In this document: piece by piece, positions 40,801 through 50,470 of the stretch
Layout of the letters: each line of letters starts with the position of its first letter
Numbering within the stretch: the first letter of the stretch is position 1
Assembly: GCA_001970955.1 (NCBI GenBank)
Contig: MPUH01000392.1
Location: forward strand, 1 to 58,241
Direction: 5' to 3'
Length of the DNA stretch: 58,241 nucleotides
From: Stentor coeruleus
Lineage: Eukaryota > Ciliophora > Heterotrichea > Heterotrichida > Stentoridae
Notes under the pieces: generated by a model
Told to the model about the DNA's origin: nothing
Databases searched by the model: none
The model's input: the letters and a program-made list of their open reading frames with translations, nothing else
Translations under genes and position numbers: made by a program

Positions 40801-43648
40801 TGAATATGAGACTATAAAGGTACAAACAAGTAAAAAAAATGCTGAGCAGACTGAAATTATAGATAATCTGCAAAAAAACCTTAAAAAGTATCAAGATATT
40901 TCTAATAATTCAGAAAAGACTATTCAAAATCTTAAGGCGGTTTCTAAGAATTTTGAAGGACAAATAGAAAACTATCGTAAAGAAATTGATTTACTTAAAA
41001 TGAATATCAAAAAAAGTTCAGTGGAAAATGAGAGTCTTCGTAAAGATTTAAGTGAGACAAATGAGAAATCAGTAATACTACAGACTGATTTGAAAAATAA
41101 TCAGAAAAGTTTATCAGAAAAAGTTAGTTTGTATGAAGAATCGTCTAAAAAGGTCGAGGAACAAGAAGAAATGATTGAAAACTTACAAGTGGATTTAAAG
41201 AAATATCAAGAAAGTATTCGAGATTATGAAGAGACTATAAATAACTATGAAACTTCTACAATAAATTCTAAAAATACTATTGAAAATCTTCAATCAACAG
41301 TCAGCTCTTTAGAATACCAAGTTGAGTCATACACAAATGAAATCGAGAATTTAAAACTATCTTTAGAAACCATTAAAAAACAAAACGACATATTACAAAA
41401 AGAACTTGACTACAAACATAATTTATCAGAAAATCTATCGCATGACTTACAATCTCATAAAGAAACCTTATCAGAAAAAGAAATGGCTCATCTCTCTTCT
41501 CAGAAAAAATTAGAAGATGTTGCTAAATCATTACAAGAACTTCAGCAAAATCTAATCAAAGCTGAAGAAAAAGCTTTAAGACTAGAAAAAAACAATGACG
41601 GCCTTAGAAAAACTATATCATCAACAGAACAACAAATAAAATACTATAAAAATGAACTTGAATCATCTAATAAATCAGTTCAAGCTAGTAAAACTAAAAT
41701 CGAAAATCTTCAAAAAGAACTCAATGCTAAAAACAATACATTAGAAGAACTGCAAAAAGAAATTAAAGATACAAAAAGCCATATTAAAAATATAAATGAA
41801 GCAAATCAAAATTTCGAAAGACAACTTCTCGACCAGAAAAAAAACAATGAAAACTATGAAAAAACTATAGAAGAACAAGGAAAAACTATTGAAAAACTAC
41901 ATCAAACTAACGATGAACTTAAAGAAAACATACAAAAACTTGAAAGTATAGCGCACAATAATGAAGTTGAAATCCAAGAACTAAAAGGTACAATCAAAAA
42001 ATACACAGAAAAAATTGAATCAAGCGAAAAAGATCTAGAAAAACAAATGCAAACTATTGAAAACCTTGAAGGACAACTAAAAGCATCTCAAGAAAAAACT
42101 AAAAACCAAGAAGATATAATAAACAATACTCATGAAAAAATTGAAGAAATAGAAAAACAACTAGAAAAGCAAAAAGAAATAAATGAAGAATTGACAAATG
42201 ATCTTGATAATTATAAAAACAGTATAAATGAGCATCAAAACATACATGATAATCATGCAAAAAAAGTATCCGAGCAAGCAGGAACTATAAGAACTTTGAA
42301 TACTAAAGTTAGAACTGCAGAGGAAAAAGTTCAGGCTGCTGAAAAAAATGCAGAAAAAATCAAAAAAAGTTTAGCTGATGCTGAGAAAAAATCCAAAAAT
42401 GACCAGGAGGTTATTGAAAACATGAGGATTTCACTTGAGGAGAATTTACAAAAAATAATTTTACTTGAGAAAATAATAGATGATCATTCTAAAACTTCTC
42501 AGGAAAAAGAGAAAAATAATAAAGTATTAGAAGATACTGTAAAATCTTTAGAAAGTAAGGCTGAGTTACTGCAATTTGAGGTAGATAAAAGCGAAAATAT
42601 ACTTCAAGAAACAATAAAAGCTCTTGAAGAAAAGAAAAATGAAATTAATCAATTAGAAGAACAGTTAAAGAAAGAAGAAGAAGTTTCTGTTACTATAAAA
42701 TCACACTTAGATACTATTTTGAAAGAAAAAGATTCAGCGCTAAGGCGTAGTGAGAGTTTTAAATCTAGCTTTGATGAAGAAAAGAAAAAAGCAGCTGGTT
42801 TAGAAAGAAAAATGACCCAAGCGCTTAAGATTTCTACAAAAGAGATTGATGAACTTAAAATAATAATTCAAAATAAAGAAAATGAATTAGCATCAGAAAC
42901 TTATGCCAAAGTTGAGATGGAAAAAAACTTAAATATATTAGAAGAAGAAAACAAAAATTTGCAAGCACAGATAGAAGACTTGAATGTAAAGTTGAAACAG
43001 CTGGAAATATCTTTGGAAAACGAACAAAAATCAAATGAGTCTACCTTAAAGCAACTTAAGATTTCTCAAGAAGAAAATAAATCACGTCCACAAACACCAG
43101 AAGGAGATTTACCTATAAAACTAGCAGAGCTTGAATCATTAAATACTAAACTTAAAGAAGAAATTCTAACTGTAAACAAAAATATGAACACGCTACAAAT
43201 CAATATGAAAAAAGAAAAAGCAAAGTTTGAAGCATTACTTTTAGACAAAGATAAAAAATTTTCAACACAAGCAAAGAAAATGGAGTTAAATTTTGAAGAA
43301 CTTCAGAGCAAACGTTCGGAAGTTGAATCTAAAAATGATGAGATTATGGTGAAAAAAGGAGAAATCAATAAATTACAAAAGGAAATAAATGAACTAAAGC
43401 AAGCTAGATTTGGTGATGCTAATAAGGAAGCACAACAAGAAAATCAAAGATTACAGTTTGAGTTGGAGAGGGTACAAAAACTAGAAAGAGAATCATCTCA
43501 GGCTAAGAAAACTCTTTCTATGAATGTTGAAGAGTTAAATAGGACTATTCTGGAATTGCAAAATAAAATTGCGAAACTGGAATCTGAAAGTAGTGAGGTA
43601 GTTGTTAAGAAATCTAGAATTGGAGGTATTATTGATAAAAGAAAATAG
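34814..43648 (+). CDS. Giant coiled-coil protein (2944 residues)
   Basis: One uninterrupted 8.8-kb frame. Residues 1-80 are basic, Pro/Ser-rich and disordered (SKASPAISPS). From about residue 95 to 2920 the protein is almost wholly coiled coil, dominated by Glu, Lys, Leu, Asn and Gln, with no globular domain, zinc finger or membrane segment visible. The C-terminus is short and basic (KKSRIGGIIDKRK). Recurrent phrases such as ENLQ, EKxIENL and KELE give weak internal repetition without a fixed unit. An extended rod of this size would be several hundred nanometres long if fully helical (inference), suited to striated rootlets, centrosomal matrix, Golgin-like tethers or cortical fibres. Composition bias makes family assignment by eye impossible. 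Introns of 15 nt without a stop could be hidden in it. Confidence 0.9.
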   Translation: MHKSLEKAKTVPKTKLSSWSNPQLETPEPVRLSRGRFEKNAQAPKAPSPKSQTSHSKASPAISPSITSSAIMDEPLELRQEQNDGVYQEVHISSSRIRNLELTLERTKRTYDNQLNYMQEYINFLKRKLGISKSSDSLDEEFVSSSEQNTVIKNLKGEIEHLNQVIIGKDNEVSNYLEELFEKQNQITYLQEKLENMEEANDRLRNKQSLSYEDRINIERELKQFYDKQMQEMERERTALKIDLKSKKDEIEYLQNEAKDFEAQAIEKFMNNLEKKLTEQVSHLFEEQNYNMANINEDITNYVSRIDSLMTTVNYLKSSSIDAKSRRASLEKIDKSLTEKNSLIENLKKNLTKSNSEIEILKAKLQDWKNEAMSLEQMVKNEKTSNEELAKYIKELNENLASERNKVLEINPLKKTIKELEDLLEAKHEKICEANETIHQEHIKYNQLNISYEELNEKFQLNIQDIEDLHGTLTEKESTITELEKVIESQSGNIEKLIHSNKTYLEKLKHSTEILKNNELRESEKMKFLSDLETKVQYLERELADSLESIENLNSVIKKENIKYESLLNEAKEESLSLQEALDALTVQRDQDKVAFHETLAEKERLFNEVLTELEQEKTLNENLTIDYKNFKFRHIESETNQAKSVLALNEIINTQKINEGKLKRDLAEVMVYNKELKGKLEKFDAEITKIYDENAYLRGKLEELHSNHSKNQNKTSRNMEELEEKCRELEAYKKKNEEDREIEKIDLHGEIKRSKNIENELNMRINQLEIEVADFLEDNKKKTSMISEKDNELYQQRLSFTHEVNELKAKIREKESEITVIHESYNDIQENFLRSKEKIQTLLEKIEHKNTEIGEIEAKQEKTYQKLLKLRKSHENLTSSLNAYSENLQIKESTILSLTNTISSLENSINDLQTAKDIEKNNFLEEIASKDSDITQKACQINSLQGSLEKIQYDVKEFKLKSLDAENVLKNEIFELKDEKEVLTTQKKTLVKENAILTQNIVDLKQKIQYFDMEIAKACEENAELQKKIDETESRHSLWKNKQELLVKEMEEEKEKLLRIIEETKVDGEMEVKKALEAVDNREEIIKKLDNEIEEYRDKIQTLNLALSKSEIKNAKGKQKKKDMQEHFTGQILGFQKEIKDKESELHEASQNKNVLESEISKMLKDKKFLEDKIKELSSQNNSLQEKLKLATDDIADQKEKIRRLTHTIQDETSKTAINLSKLQKLDEDNEEKVALINEIKKSLARANEEADSEICTLKAKIASLISENQELKSQLENVKSESKLLKIQSNESESFLIKNNSDLTDEIKSLRFSELKLKKEFHDLTVEYDDAKSRISRLDDKTERICEENRILRLKLEETRKTNLDITTQQAGIITENTRKIETLQNALNENKLNFNQIEIKHQNYVSTTDLQIQELTLRLKEFQTNLQVADQEINEKNNEIMNLKQIRAKIESENRMNNQALSLANQEITQKDILVQELEHQLSSYKDSYEKECDLNENLKGFSGDVSEKNKSLERMIAQLEEENGKCSEMIKSLEGLVEKEQLDFENAINEKNKQINDLQAQLEEKYYIIEEFNKEAKEVKVAYMESESSLVEENLNLKDRLKNTKMQIEDHYQEISSLKEKLEESMTIISNFNNKILSLETIIKTLESLNKEISDEKIAHVYKSNEQIENLEKKLENLSQISKDLELKNASFIKENQLEKTLHITEISKLDSIISDLKNENMNIKKQLEESSKIKSQLTQEVEKLTKAYEEINSILNNKDADISKHLKDKDIEIRKLQHYRSDLEEKNKSMTNLNLSLNEKIVEDSRLISNLKDQLNKHEELQKNIESKYFEYLQNFEENKEKIMIKEKEIERLTEYNKEILAIYKDTEDKNKELLAHNEFLQESSDNHGKYIETLENNLKTSNEKSKALEKILSNKEGIVLSFETTVNKLNKDSEELMQQNQGFLKEIENLKMVLDKTSEEYDNLKKEFADKSQLSESIENELKNYQRTLSEYETIKVQTSKKNAEQTEIIDNLQKNLKKYQDISNNSEKTIQNLKAVSKNFEGQIENYRKEIDLLKMNIKKSSVENESLRKDLSETNEKSVILQTDLKNNQKSLSEKVSLYEESSKKVEEQEEMIENLQVDLKKYQESIRDYEETINNYETSTINSKNTIENLQSTVSSLEYQVESYTNEIENLKLSLETIKKQNDILQKELDYKHNLSENLSHDLQSHKETLSEKEMAHLSSQKKLEDVAKSLQELQQNLIKAEEKALRLEKNNDGLRKTISSTEQQIKYYKNELESSNKSVQASKTKIENLQKELNAKNNTLEELQKEIKDTKSHIKNINEANQNFERQLLDQKKNNENYEKTIEEQGKTIEKLHQTNDELKENIQKLESIAHNNEVEIQELKGTIKKYTEKIESSEKDLEKQMQTIENLEGQLKASQEKTKNQEDIINNTHEKIEEIEKQLEKQKEINEELTNDLDNYKNSINEHQNIHDNHAKKVSEQAGTIRTLNTKVRTAEEKVQAAEKNAEKIKKSLADAEKKSKNDQEVIENMRISLEENLQKIILLEKIIDDHSKTSQEKEKNNKVLEDTVKSLESKAELLQFEVDKSENILQETIKALEEKKNEINQLEEQLKKEEEVSVTIKSHLDTILKEKDSALRRSESFKSSFDEEKKKAAGLERKMTQALKISTKEIDELKIIIQNKENELASETYAKVEMEKNLNILEEENKNLQAQIEDLNVKLKQLEISLENEQKSNESTLKQLKISQEENKSRPQTPEGDLPIKLAELESLNTKLKEEILTVNKNMNTLQINMKKEKAKFEALLLDKDKKFSTQAKKMELNFEELQSKRSEVESKNDEIMVKKGEINKLQKEINELKQARFGDANKEAQQENQRLQFELERVQKLERESSQAKKTLSMNVEELNRTILELQNKIAKLESESSEVVVKKSRIGGIIDKRK

Positions 43649-44481
43649 ACCTTAATAATTATAATATTAATTCTTTTTAACCATAAAAACTATAATAATT
43701 ATACGATGTATTCTAAATAATTTAGTTTTTGTTTAATAACTATGGCTTGGATTATATGGAAATAGCTTTAAAGGAGTTATAAATAAATTTATGATCATTT
43801 AAAATTATGCATATATTCTTTTTAATTAATTAATAGTTGAAATATTTTAAGTTTTAAATACAAAAAATGTGCTAATGTCATAAGAATAGTTTAATATATA
43901 CTTAAAAAACAAGATTGCGTAAATATTCAAACTTTATTTTCTTATAAGATTTCAATTAAACTTTCTCATCTAAAATTTACCAATTTTTGTTATTAGTTAT
44001 CATGTTTAAAACTGTGCAAAAAACGAAAATTTATATTTTTTATTTAGATATATACATTGATAATAATTCAAAGTAAAAACAAATTCACTACTGAAATAAA
44101 TATTTATTATTTGTGTTAATGCAAATTTAATAAAGACATAACTAATAAAATAAAAAGACTAATATTTTTAAGTTATTCATAGTTAAAAATAATCATTATG
44201 AAAATATAATACAGCCTAGGATTAAGAATAATTTTTCTAGCATTATCTCTCTATGAAAAAGTTGAATTTTAAGAAGATGTATAATTTCCTATAAAATATA
44301 TGGAAATATTCTAAAATATATTGTCAAATAAGCAATATACTTCATTTTATTATTCATAGCTACCTACTATGTAATTTATAAAATCAGCATATATCTTAAA
44401 CCCATAAAACTGAACTTATTATCCTAATACATTTTAATTATTTTATCATGCATTTAAGTCATCTAGCTTTATAATAATACA
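43649..44481. other. AT-rich intergenic region
   Basis: 833 bp between two plus-strand genes, extremely AT-rich, with no open frame of interest and no RNA-like element recognised. Confidence 0.45.
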
Positions 44482-47400
44482 ATGAACTTTTTCTTAGAAA
44501 ACCAAAATCTCAAGAAACCAAAAAAAGCACTATTTGATTTATACAGCAAGATAAAAAAATCTTCAGTCTTCCAAAGGATGTACACATTCCGCAAAACAAC
44601 ATGGTACTTCTTTCGAATAATAAAGCAAATGCAAATCTTAACACTTATTATCTTTTATGATGATTTCAAAGGAATTATGAGCTATTTTCATTGGGCTAGT
44701 TCATTTTTAGGGCTTATGAGATTAGATATTTGGTTTTTAGTGAATGACATGCAAGAGACTTTTGAAATCATTTTGCTTGCAAGTGTTTTTTCAACTACCT
44801 TAATATGGTTTGTGCTCTATTTTGAATTACTTTTGAAAAAAAAAATTTTGATTAATAAACTTGTTCTAATTGTCGCTTTTTCTATGCAATTATGTGAGAA
44901 TTTTTTGCTATTTCCAGTTTCATTTTATTCACAGCTATATTTATTCTTTAGTTATTCGAGTAATACTTATATAAAACAATATAACAAGAATCTGACCTTT
45001 GATATTATGAAAATACCTTTTTTTGGGGTGATATTTTTTCTATCGCTCATCAGCTCATATTTCCACACAATTTTCGGATATTCTTCAAGATATACCTTAC
45101 ACGATACAGAAAAAAGAGCTCATTCAATTGTTCAGCTAAAAGAACTTGCCTGCACAATTTTACTGATTTTTCTTAGTATTATTCTAACAAAGGAAATATA
45201 TTTGTTTATTGTCATTGCTTTAAGTATTTTATTAGTGAAAAACTATCTTGATTATATGCCCTACTTTTCCCCGATAGATAATTTTGTAGTAAGTTCAATT
45301 TGGATTATAACAATACTATTAAGCATTTTTGAAATTTTGATACTTATTGGTGCTAATAATTTTGCCTGCTTAGTCAGTTTTTTATTGCTATGCCCAGCAG
45401 TACTTGTAGTTTATTGGGAAGTTGTAAAAAAAACCTATACACAAAAAGCTGAAATAGAGCTTAATACACCTTATGCCCTTGACAGTAAAATACGATTTCT
45501 GTTTTATAATAAGAAAAAGCTTCTTGAAGAGGATATAACCGAAATTCGTAAACTTTTCAAGAAATCAACTAAGCGTTTTATTAGTTTCAAGCTTATGTTC
45601 ATATGGGAATCAAATTTCGAACTTTTTATAACAGGCAATTATGAAGTAGCTATAATGAAGCTCTTAAAATACTGGTTTTCTACATACAAAGTTAAAAATA
45701 TTGAATTAAAACAAAAAAATATCAAATATAGTCCTGATCTAGAATGCCAATATTATTTCTATGCATTTTTTAAACATCTTTACCATAACACCAGATATTC
45801 AAAGCTCCTAACATATCTTTATCATTTCAATATATATAAAAAACTTGAACTCTCTACATCAATTCGCCTCCTAAAATTGTTTGAGCTTTTATTGAACTTT
45901 TCATCTAACAATCTATCAAGAACAAGGGTGCATTGCCGAAAAGTATTTAAAAAACTGGAAAACTGCAGTGATTATACAGATAAATGTATTAAAAAACATG
46001 GTAAATCTTCAGAAATCGAAAATTCTTATATGTCACTTTTAAATCTTCTTTGTCTTACTGAGACAGAAATGTTTACAGGTAATTTCCCTTTTTCTGATAA
46101 TTTAATGCATAATATAGTAGATGAATCTTCACATGATGAACCTACGATTATTATTAATGGGATTAAAAATGATTTTGGGAAGATCCTATATGCGAATCCA
46201 AGAGCAACTGAAGTTTTCAAGCTTAAAAAAAGGTCAAGTAAAAAATCAAGAAACTTATTAAAACTTTTTGTCCAGCCTTTTGATAAACAGTTCAAAGATG
46301 AAATAATCAATTTCTTATTGTTTTCACATAAATCTCGTTTAGTAGTTAAAGACATGTTTTTCTTTGATAACAACAATTTACTACTAAAATATGATCTTGC
46401 TATTACTATCTGCAGTTGCAAGCAAGAGTCTTTTTTTATTATAAATTTTATAATCAGTGAAACCAAAGGCGAAGTTATATTTTATTCACCAGTAGGGGAA
46501 ATAATTTCTTATTCAAATAAACTTATCAAAACTGTAAAAGGAAAAAAATATATACAAGATATTTTACCATCAGATTTTTATTTCCAAGATAATTACACAA
46601 CATCGATATTTATGTCTTTAAAAAAAACTGATCTCAATATTTCTATTAAAAAAATTGATATGTATGGAAGTTTTTTTTATTATATTTCTCTTGATGGGCT
46701 TAATGCTGAGGAAACTGTATCAACAATTTCTATGAGTTTGAAAATTGAAAAATCAAAACATAGGATTTATTCTGACTATGAAAAACAAGCTAAAAGCACA
46801 AAATCATCTAATTCTATATCTGAGAAAAATAGAATTATGTTAGAAACACAACGTATTAAAAGACTTGTAAAACTTATAAAATTTCTAACGATAATACTTA
46901 TAATATTTTTATTGTCAGCAGAGATAACATCGTTATTTTTTTTAACAGAAATGATTGATAACGCGAATTTGTCATTTATTATTAAAGATATTGGAGTTAT
47001 GAGGTATTTTGTTACTTCTATAGGCCTAAGGACGAAAAGTTCAAAGCTTTGGCTTGAAGGTTATGAAACAGGATTAAACATAACTCAATATTCAACAATT
47101 CTCAACCTACATATATCAACTCTTGAATCACTTCTCTATGGGTTAAAATACTACGAAAATAGTTACCCAGTAGAACAAACATTTAAAGATGCCCACTGCA
47201 CTATATATGATTACCACAATAATACCGTTATAAAAAAAGAAACAAATCTTTTTCAAGGACTTATTGAATTTATATCCAAATCATATAATTTACTAGAAAA
47301 AAAATTCTTAGCTCCTGATGATGCTTTTGACTACATATACCAAAATTCTCATACAAATTTACTTAAAGCTTTAAACGATACTATATACAAAGATACAATT

Positions 47401-48444
47401 GGCATTTTACAAAAAGTTGAATACCTATTTAATATTATCAAAATCATGGGTATAAGTTCAATAATCCTCATAACACTTCTTTTCCTAGTTTTTGCAGGTT
47501 TCCTTGTTTTCTTAGAAAAAATCAACAAAGCCCAATGGAAAAATATTTCTGGTATCTCATGTGGGACAATAACTTCATTTAGACAAAGCATTAGTAACCA
47601 TATAAAAAAAAACCATGCTATCGATATTGACATGACAACTTTTTCTAAAGAAAACCCAAACATTTATGTAAGACTTTCAAGGTTTATAATTTTTTCTTCA
47701 TCAGTTTTCTTAATTATTGCAATAAGTTTTTTCCTTGTAAGACATTATGTATGTGAAATCCCATTAAAAGAATTAGTTAAAATCAGAGCTTCACATATGT
47801 TTTGGGCAGGGGTTAGAAGACCAATGACTGCAAGGACTTTTTTATGGGGACGTGAATTGTTTTTAGAAATTCATAAACAGAAATCATATATAAATGAGCT
47901 TGATTTTTATCAGATTCCTTCTTTAGAATTTATGTTTAACAAATCATGTGGGGATTTAGAATATATGCAACGAAAACTTTTTAGTGATATTTTAGATCTT
48001 GATAGACAACATAATGCGTATAGTGATTATGTTAATATACTTTCAGTAAATGCTTGTGATTATGTTAAAAATGTGACAAATTGTACTAGTATTTCATTAA
48101 ATAAAGGGCTTAATTCTGCCCTTGATGGGTATATGAAAGATTTAAATTGGCTTTTGAGATCTGGGAAAGAGGATTGGAAATTTCTTGGGAAGTTAGAAAG
48201 ACAGGCTTTGCTTATTGAAGGAAAATTTACAGATGGACTGTTTTTATTTTCTAATGTTACTAATACTCAGGTGAAGTATTATAAAAATCTTGAGATACAA
48301 ATTTCTTATGGCTTTATTATAATTATTATTGGGTTTTTTATTGTAAGCTGGATACAAGTTAAACATTTTGAGATTGATTTGTTGGGACAAAGTAGGATTA
48401 TTTTTATGCTCAAACAGTTTAGGCGTAAAGTAAGTTTTAGTTAA
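44482..48444 (+). CDS. PAS-like multi-TM sensor protein
   Basis: 1320 residues. The N-terminal third (about 55-330) has many hydrophobic helices, roughly eight to ten. A cytosolic region (about 335-790) follows. It contains a PAS-like segment near 550-580, IIINGIKNDFGKILYANPRA, where the GKILYAN...T-x-VF pattern is that of the ciliate PAS/TmcB-like family, and a second weaker PAS-like strand set (KGEVIFYSPVGEIISYSNKL) near 655-680. TM helices recur near 800, 990, 1070 and 1277, enclosing two large segments with Asn-X-Ser/Thr sites that may face outside. Proteins of this type are greatly expanded in ciliates and are thought to be sensors, though their ligands are unknown. The exact topology is uncertain. 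Single exon. Confidence 0.82.
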   Translation: MNFFLENQNLKKPKKALFDLYSKIKKSSVFQRMYTFRKTTWYFFRIIKQMQILTLIIFYDDFKGIMSYFHWASSFLGLMRLDIWFLVNDMQETFEIILLASVFSTTLIWFVLYFELLLKKKILINKLVLIVAFSMQLCENFLLFPVSFYSQLYLFFSYSSNTYIKQYNKNLTFDIMKIPFFGVIFFLSLISSYFHTIFGYSSRYTLHDTEKRAHSIVQLKELACTILLIFLSIILTKEIYLFIVIALSILLVKNYLDYMPYFSPIDNFVVSSIWIITILLSIFEILILIGANNFACLVSFLLLCPAVLVVYWEVVKKTYTQKAEIELNTPYALDSKIRFLFYNKKKLLEEDITEIRKLFKKSTKRFISFKLMFIWESNFELFITGNYEVAIMKLLKYWFSTYKVKNIELKQKNIKYSPDLECQYYFYAFFKHLYHNTRYSKLLTYLYHFNIYKKLELSTSIRLLKLFELLLNFSSNNLSRTRVHCRKVFKKLENCSDYTDKCIKKHGKSSEIENSYMSLLNLLCLTETEMFTGNFPFSDNLMHNIVDESSHDEPTIIINGIKNDFGKILYANPRATEVFKLKKRSSKKSRNLLKLFVQPFDKQFKDEIINFLLFSHKSRLVVKDMFFFDNNNLLLKYDLAITICSCKQESFFIINFIISETKGEVIFYSPVGEIISYSNKLIKTVKGKKYIQDILPSDFYFQDNYTTSIFMSLKKTDLNISIKKIDMYGSFFYYISLDGLNAEETVSTISMSLKIEKSKHRIYSDYEKQAKSTKSSNSISEKNRIMLETQRIKRLVKLIKFLTIILIIFLLSAEITSLFFLTEMIDNANLSFIIKDIGVMRYFVTSIGLRTKSSKLWLEGYETGLNITQYSTILNLHISTLESLLYGLKYYENSYPVEQTFKDAHCTIYDYHNNTVIKKETNLFQGLIEFISKSYNLLEKKFLAPDDAFDYIYQNSHTNLLKALNDTIYKDTIGILQKVEYLFNIIKIMGISSIILITLLFLVFAGFLVFLEKINKAQWKNISGISCGTITSFRQSISNHIKKNHAIDIDMTTFSKENPNIYVRLSRFIIFSSSVFLIIAISFFLVRHYVCEIPLKELVKIRASHMFWAGVRRPMTARTFLWGRELFLEIHKQKSYINELDFYQIPSLEFMFNKSCGDLEYMQRKLFSDILDLDRQHNAYSDYVNILSVNACDYVKNVTNCTSISLNKGLNSALDGYMKDLNWLLRSGKEDWKFLGKLERQALLIEGKFTDGLFLFSNVTNTQVKYYKNLEIQISYGFIIIIIGFFIVSWIQVKHFEIDLLGQSRIIFMLKQFRRKVSFS

Positions 48445-48794
48445 AAAGATGGAATAATTTATAGGATTTTTAGTATGAAAATTAGGTTTTTATGTTTTTT
48501 GTGTATAGGAATTGTAATAGTGTATTAGGTTATTTAAGGTAATTAGATTAAGGATTATGCTATTTTTATGTTTGATTATTTAAAATAAGTTTTACACAAA
48601 GTGATTAAATATGTCATAAGAAATAACTAGTTATATAATCCTGATCTATAATTTTATATAGGCTATCTATGATAGAGTTTTTATAATGTAAATATTTTAT
48701 CAACTTCTAAAATCCTTTAATATCAACATACCTTTTCATGGAATCATATCTAAAAAATCAAATTTTTATTATCATAATATCCTTAAGAGTATAA
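48445..48794. other. Convergent intergenic region
   Basis: 350 bp between the tail-to-tail PAS-like and CDC14 genes. It begins G-rich on the plus strand, as sense 3' flanks do here. No gene is seen. Confidence 0.4.
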
Positions 48795-50057
48795 TTATTT
48801 ATGAAATGGAGATCTTGCTTGTTGTTTCACAGTGCCAGGTGTAAGATTCCTAGAAGGTGATTTTGTATTAGTAATATTCCCTTTCACTGGGCCATTGCTG
48901 GCAGTACGATAACTACTCAAAAATGGGCTGCTTGGTGCTGACTGGTTTTGTTTTTTCGCACTAACAAGCCTTTCAGCCTGGCCCGTATCCCCATAAACAG
49001 AAATAAACTTTTCTTGAGGACTCATCGACAAGTCTTCTTTACTCTAAATATCCATTACTTTATTTCTGCCAATATACTCATCTCTCCAACGTTTGCATTT
49101 GCTTTCCATTTCTATCAAAAACTGCTGTTGTGGTCCAAGAACACTTCCAGGTCGACATAATCTGACCCAACCAATGAAATCTGCTGCAGGAAAATCATGA
49201 TGTTTCATCGCATAACAGCCAATCAAAGTCCCAGTCCTCCCAAGACCAGCTTTACAATGTACAGCAAGTCCTCTTTCCCTTTCAGCAATACTCAAAAACT
49301 CTTGAATTATATTCTCACTAGGTACACTTCCATCTAAAAAGTACAAATCGTAATGTCTTATTCCTAATCTTCTAAACCTTTCAGCATCATAAGTTATATT
49401 GTTTAATCTGACAACCGCGGTTATACCTAACTGATGGAATAAAGGGGCATAATCTTCAGGTGTCCAAACTCTAAAACCTTCAGAATCAGTAGAAGATGGT
49501 GATGGACAAGCAAAAGCAAGCATTTTTCCAGGGATGACCCAATTCCAATCCCCATTTTCAACCTTTTCATAAAACTCATAGTCTCTTAAATTAAATGTTC
49601 GTACGTTAAACCATCCTATATTAATCCCGATTTCAAAGCCTTTTAAAACATGAAGAAGTGTGCATTTATATGTACATCCTCCATATCCAGCATCACGAAA
49701 GTCCACAAAATAAGGCAGGTTTTCAAAGACCCTCCACGCTTGTTCGGCTGTTTTTTCTAAAATTGCGATCTGGAAGGCTCCCATTAAATAAGCGGCATTT
49801 ACTCTTTTTTGAGGTATAAGGGAAGTGTAATGATAGATTTTATAGTTTGAATAAAGCTGGTTTTTTAATAGTCTTTCTAGTTCGACACAAAATTTATATG
49901 TCATGCCTAGGTTTAAAGGACCGAAATCTGAACAGAATGGCTGATAGACTAACTCGTTGTCTATGCAGAAATAGTAGGAATTTGCCTGGTTTTTCGGAGG
50001 GGTTTTATCTGAGATCCAATAAAGCTTGCCTGGGATTATTTCTACTGCACTAGTCAT
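48795..50057 (-). CDS. CDC14: CDC14-type dual-specificity phosphatase
   Basis: Two exons, 49059-50057 and 48795-49043 on the minus strand, joined over a 15-nt intron in phase 0, giving 415 residues. The N-terminal domain (about 1-170) has the CDC14-specific segment FVDFRDAGYGGCTYKCT. The catalytic domain carries HCKAGLGRTGTL, the CDC14 form of the HCx5R signature, with the general-acid loop LDGS upstream and RPGSVLGPQQQFL downstream. The second exon adds an 82-residue disordered tail with several SP and TP sites (SSPF, KSPS, LTPG, RSPF), preferred contexts for CDK phosphorylation and for CDC14 itself. CDC14 reverses CDK phosphorylation at mitotic exit, and in several protists acts at basal bodies and cilia. 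Without splicing, the frame ends right after the catalytic domain. Confidence 0.95.
49044..49058 (-). other. 15-nt intron in the CDC14 gene
   Basis: On the minus strand it reads GTAATGGATATTTAG, in phase 0. It contains the only stop between the catalytic exon and an open tail of 82 codons whose SP-rich sequence fits a CDC14 tail. The A at position 10 is conserved with the other introns. Confidence 0.9.
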
Positions 50058-50470
50058 TTTTTATAGTTAAGGTTTTTTTCTTTGAGAAGTATGGAATTGT
50101 GAAGGATTATATATAGGAATTACTTGGTAGAAAGGTATGTTGATAATATATAAAAATTACGGATTTAGCTTATGGATAATTATGGGTAAAGTTATTGTAA
50201 TAGATGGATTTATCTAGTAATTATCATTATCTTAAGATAAAATACGATTGTGTTTGATTTTTTGTTTTTAATAGGTTTTATAAGTTCTTAGGACGAAAAA
50301 TTATGATTTTTATTGGCATAATATCAGTATCTTTTAATAACTTTTTTTATATCTGAAATCTAATTTTAATCCAAAAAACTAAACAAACTGGTTTTAAGTT
50401 AGGATTTTATGATAAACATAATGTTTATATTTTTCTCATAAGTTATTTAAATATTTTCCTTCCATTTATT
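50058..50470. promoter_or_regulatory. Divergent 5' region of CDC14 and tectonic
   Basis: 413 bp between head-to-head genes. It is G-rich on the plus strand beside CDC14 (sense C-rich) and AT-rich beside tectonic. No motif is recognised. Confidence 0.35.

Noticed and set aside
48428..48446. GTAAGTTTTAGTTAAAAAG at the end of the PAS-like gene as an intron
   Set aside because: Neither the 11-nt nor the 19-nt reading extends the frame usefully or matches the 15-nt pattern; the TAA is taken as the true stop.
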